Positions 8,132 through 8,503 of a stretch of DNA of 8,503 nt are shown here, piece by piece; position 1 is the first letter of the stretch; each line of letters begins with the position of its first letter. The notes beneath the pieces were generated by a model that was given only the letters and a program-made list of their open reading frames with translations, was not told the origin of the DNA and made no database searches. The position numbers and the translations under genes were made by a program. Source of the DNA: JAIYDJ01 sp031398695 (GTDB taxonomy: Bacteria > Pseudomonadota > Alphaproteobacteria > Rhodobacterales > Rhodobacteraceae); contig JANNNU010000102.1 in NCBI GenBank assembly GCA_031398695.1, positions 1 through 8,503 of the forward strand, given 5' to 3'.

Positions 8132-8163
8132 GGCGGTTTCGGGGCATTTTTGGAAACACCGCC
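8132..8163. repeat. Interrupted inverted repeat upstream of the efflux operon
   Basis: GGCGGTTTC (8132-8140) faces GAAACACCGCC (8153-8163). The arms pair as 5 plus 4 base pairs if a CA bulge is allowed, around a T-rich 12-base loop. No T tract follows on either strand, so a terminator role is not supported. It may be a fold at the end of the upstream methyltransferase transcript or chance. Confidence 0.25.
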
Positions 8164-8166
8164 ACA

Positions 8167-8195
8167 CCAAGGCGCCTTGGCTGCCGATGCCAAGG
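8167..8195. repeat. Palindrome cluster (CCAAGG/CCTTGG) just after the methyltransferase gene
   Basis: CCAAGGCGCCTTGG (8167-8180) is a perfect 14-base palindrome. Its right half, CCTTGGC (8175-8181), also pairs perfectly with GCCAAGG (8189-8195) across a 7-base loop, so two mutually exclusive hairpins share one arm. The cluster starts 12 bases after the stop codon of the minus-strand methyltransferase gene. There is no U tract behind it, so it is not a standard intrinsic terminator. A role in transcript-end stability, factor-dependent termination or protein binding is possible. Confidence 0.5.
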
Positions 8196-8207
8196 ACCGG
8201 CGCGCCA

Positions 8208-8503
8208 TCAGCCGGGGCGTTGTGTAGACAGATGCGTCGGGCAATGCTCGCCAGAGTCCAGCACCGGGATCATCCGTGACCAGATGCCGATGTTCTGGTC
8301 CACGAATTCCTGTCCGACAACCCGTGCGGTCCGCGCCCTGGCGTCGCCCTTCAGCCGCTCCAGCCCGTCTCGCGCCCGAACCCGGTACCACGCATGACGG
8401 GATACCGCCTGCCCGTCCACGAACCCGGTGGCCGCCATCGCGTCCAGATAGCGCTGCGGGGTTGCCATTCCGAAATCCAGACCCTCGGCCGCGATATAGT
8501 CGG
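8208..8503 (-). CDS. C-terminal part of a probable SAM-dependent methyltransferase (phosphoethanolamine N-methyltransferase-like tail), 5' end outside the window
   Basis: The frame is open from the right window edge to the TGA at 8208-8210, giving 98 residues. An ATG at 8466-8468 is preceded by in-frame coding sequence (DYIAAEGLDFG), so it is internal and not the start. The visible order is DYIAAEGLDFGM, YLDAMAATGF, HAWYR, then a charged helix, then EFVDQNIGIWSRMIPVLDSGEHCPTHL and the end. This pattern (a 'YL..M...GF' step, a helical segment, and a closing 'W......L.SGE' block) resembles the C-terminal region of class I methyltransferases of the phosphoethanolamine N-methyltransferase type. 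The SAM-binding motifs would lie upstream, outside the window, so substrate and even family are tentative. The gene runs in the same direction as the efflux operon, 211 bases upstream of it, and is probably a separate unit. Confidence 0.65.
   Translation of the reverse strand, partial: DYIAAEGLDFGMATPQRYLDAMAATGFVDGQAVSRHAWYRVRARDGLERLKGDARARTARVVGQEFVDQNIGIWSRMIPVLDSGEHCPTHLSTQRPG

Noticed and set aside
8055..8279. Short plus-strand frames (8009-8227 and 8055-8279) as a possible divergent small regulator gene
   Set aside because: No helix-turn-helix or other domain, no convincing Shine-Dalgarno, and both overlap the end of the methyltransferase gene.

Overview
The window is high-GC, densely coding DNA. 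Codon use and the character of the proteins suggest an alphaproteobacterium, most likely of the Rhodobacterales (the Rhodobacter/Paracoccus type). This placement rests on remembered family resemblance, not on a search. The layout has three blocks.

Block 1 (1-3652, + strand) is one large gene for an adenosylcobalamin-dependent class II ribonucleotide reductase, NrdJ. All the catalytic cysteines are visible, and the protein ends in a cysteine-rich tail. The first ATG lies 4 bases from the window edge and is probably internal, so the gene is treated as cut at its 5' end.

Block 2 (3653-3805) is a short intergenic region between convergent genes. It holds a strong GC-rich hairpin flanked by an A tract. 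On the minus strand this makes a textbook intrinsic terminator for the efflux operon. On the plus strand it is a weaker terminator for nrdJ.

Block 3 (3806-7996, - strand) is a two-gene efflux operon. A membrane-anchored periplasmic adaptor (membrane fusion protein) is transcribed first, followed 9 bases later by an RND inner-membrane pump of the HAE1 (AcrB/MdtC-like) type. The pump's Shine-Dalgarno overlaps the adaptor's stop codon, which suggests coupled translation. The proton-relay residues of the pump are all present. Neither an outer-membrane channel nor a regulator gene lies in the window, so the pump would need a TolC-like partner from elsewhere. The 211-base region upstream of the adaptor (7997-8207) holds a TTGACT -35-like element beside a 20-base imperfect inverted repeat, a plausible promoter/operator. 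It also holds a cluster of CCAAGG/CCTTGG palindromes.

At the right edge (8208-8503, - strand) is the C-terminal end of a gene running out of the window. It probably encodes a SAM-dependent methyltransferase whose tail resembles phosphoethanolamine-N-methyltransferase-like enzymes.

The content is mostly ordinary chromosomal housekeeping and efflux genes. I see no tRNA, rRNA, CRISPR, insertion sequence or prophage signal, and no convincing undescribed system. The points most worth a second look are the candidate operator, the competing palindromes behind the methyltransferase gene, and the true start of nrdJ.
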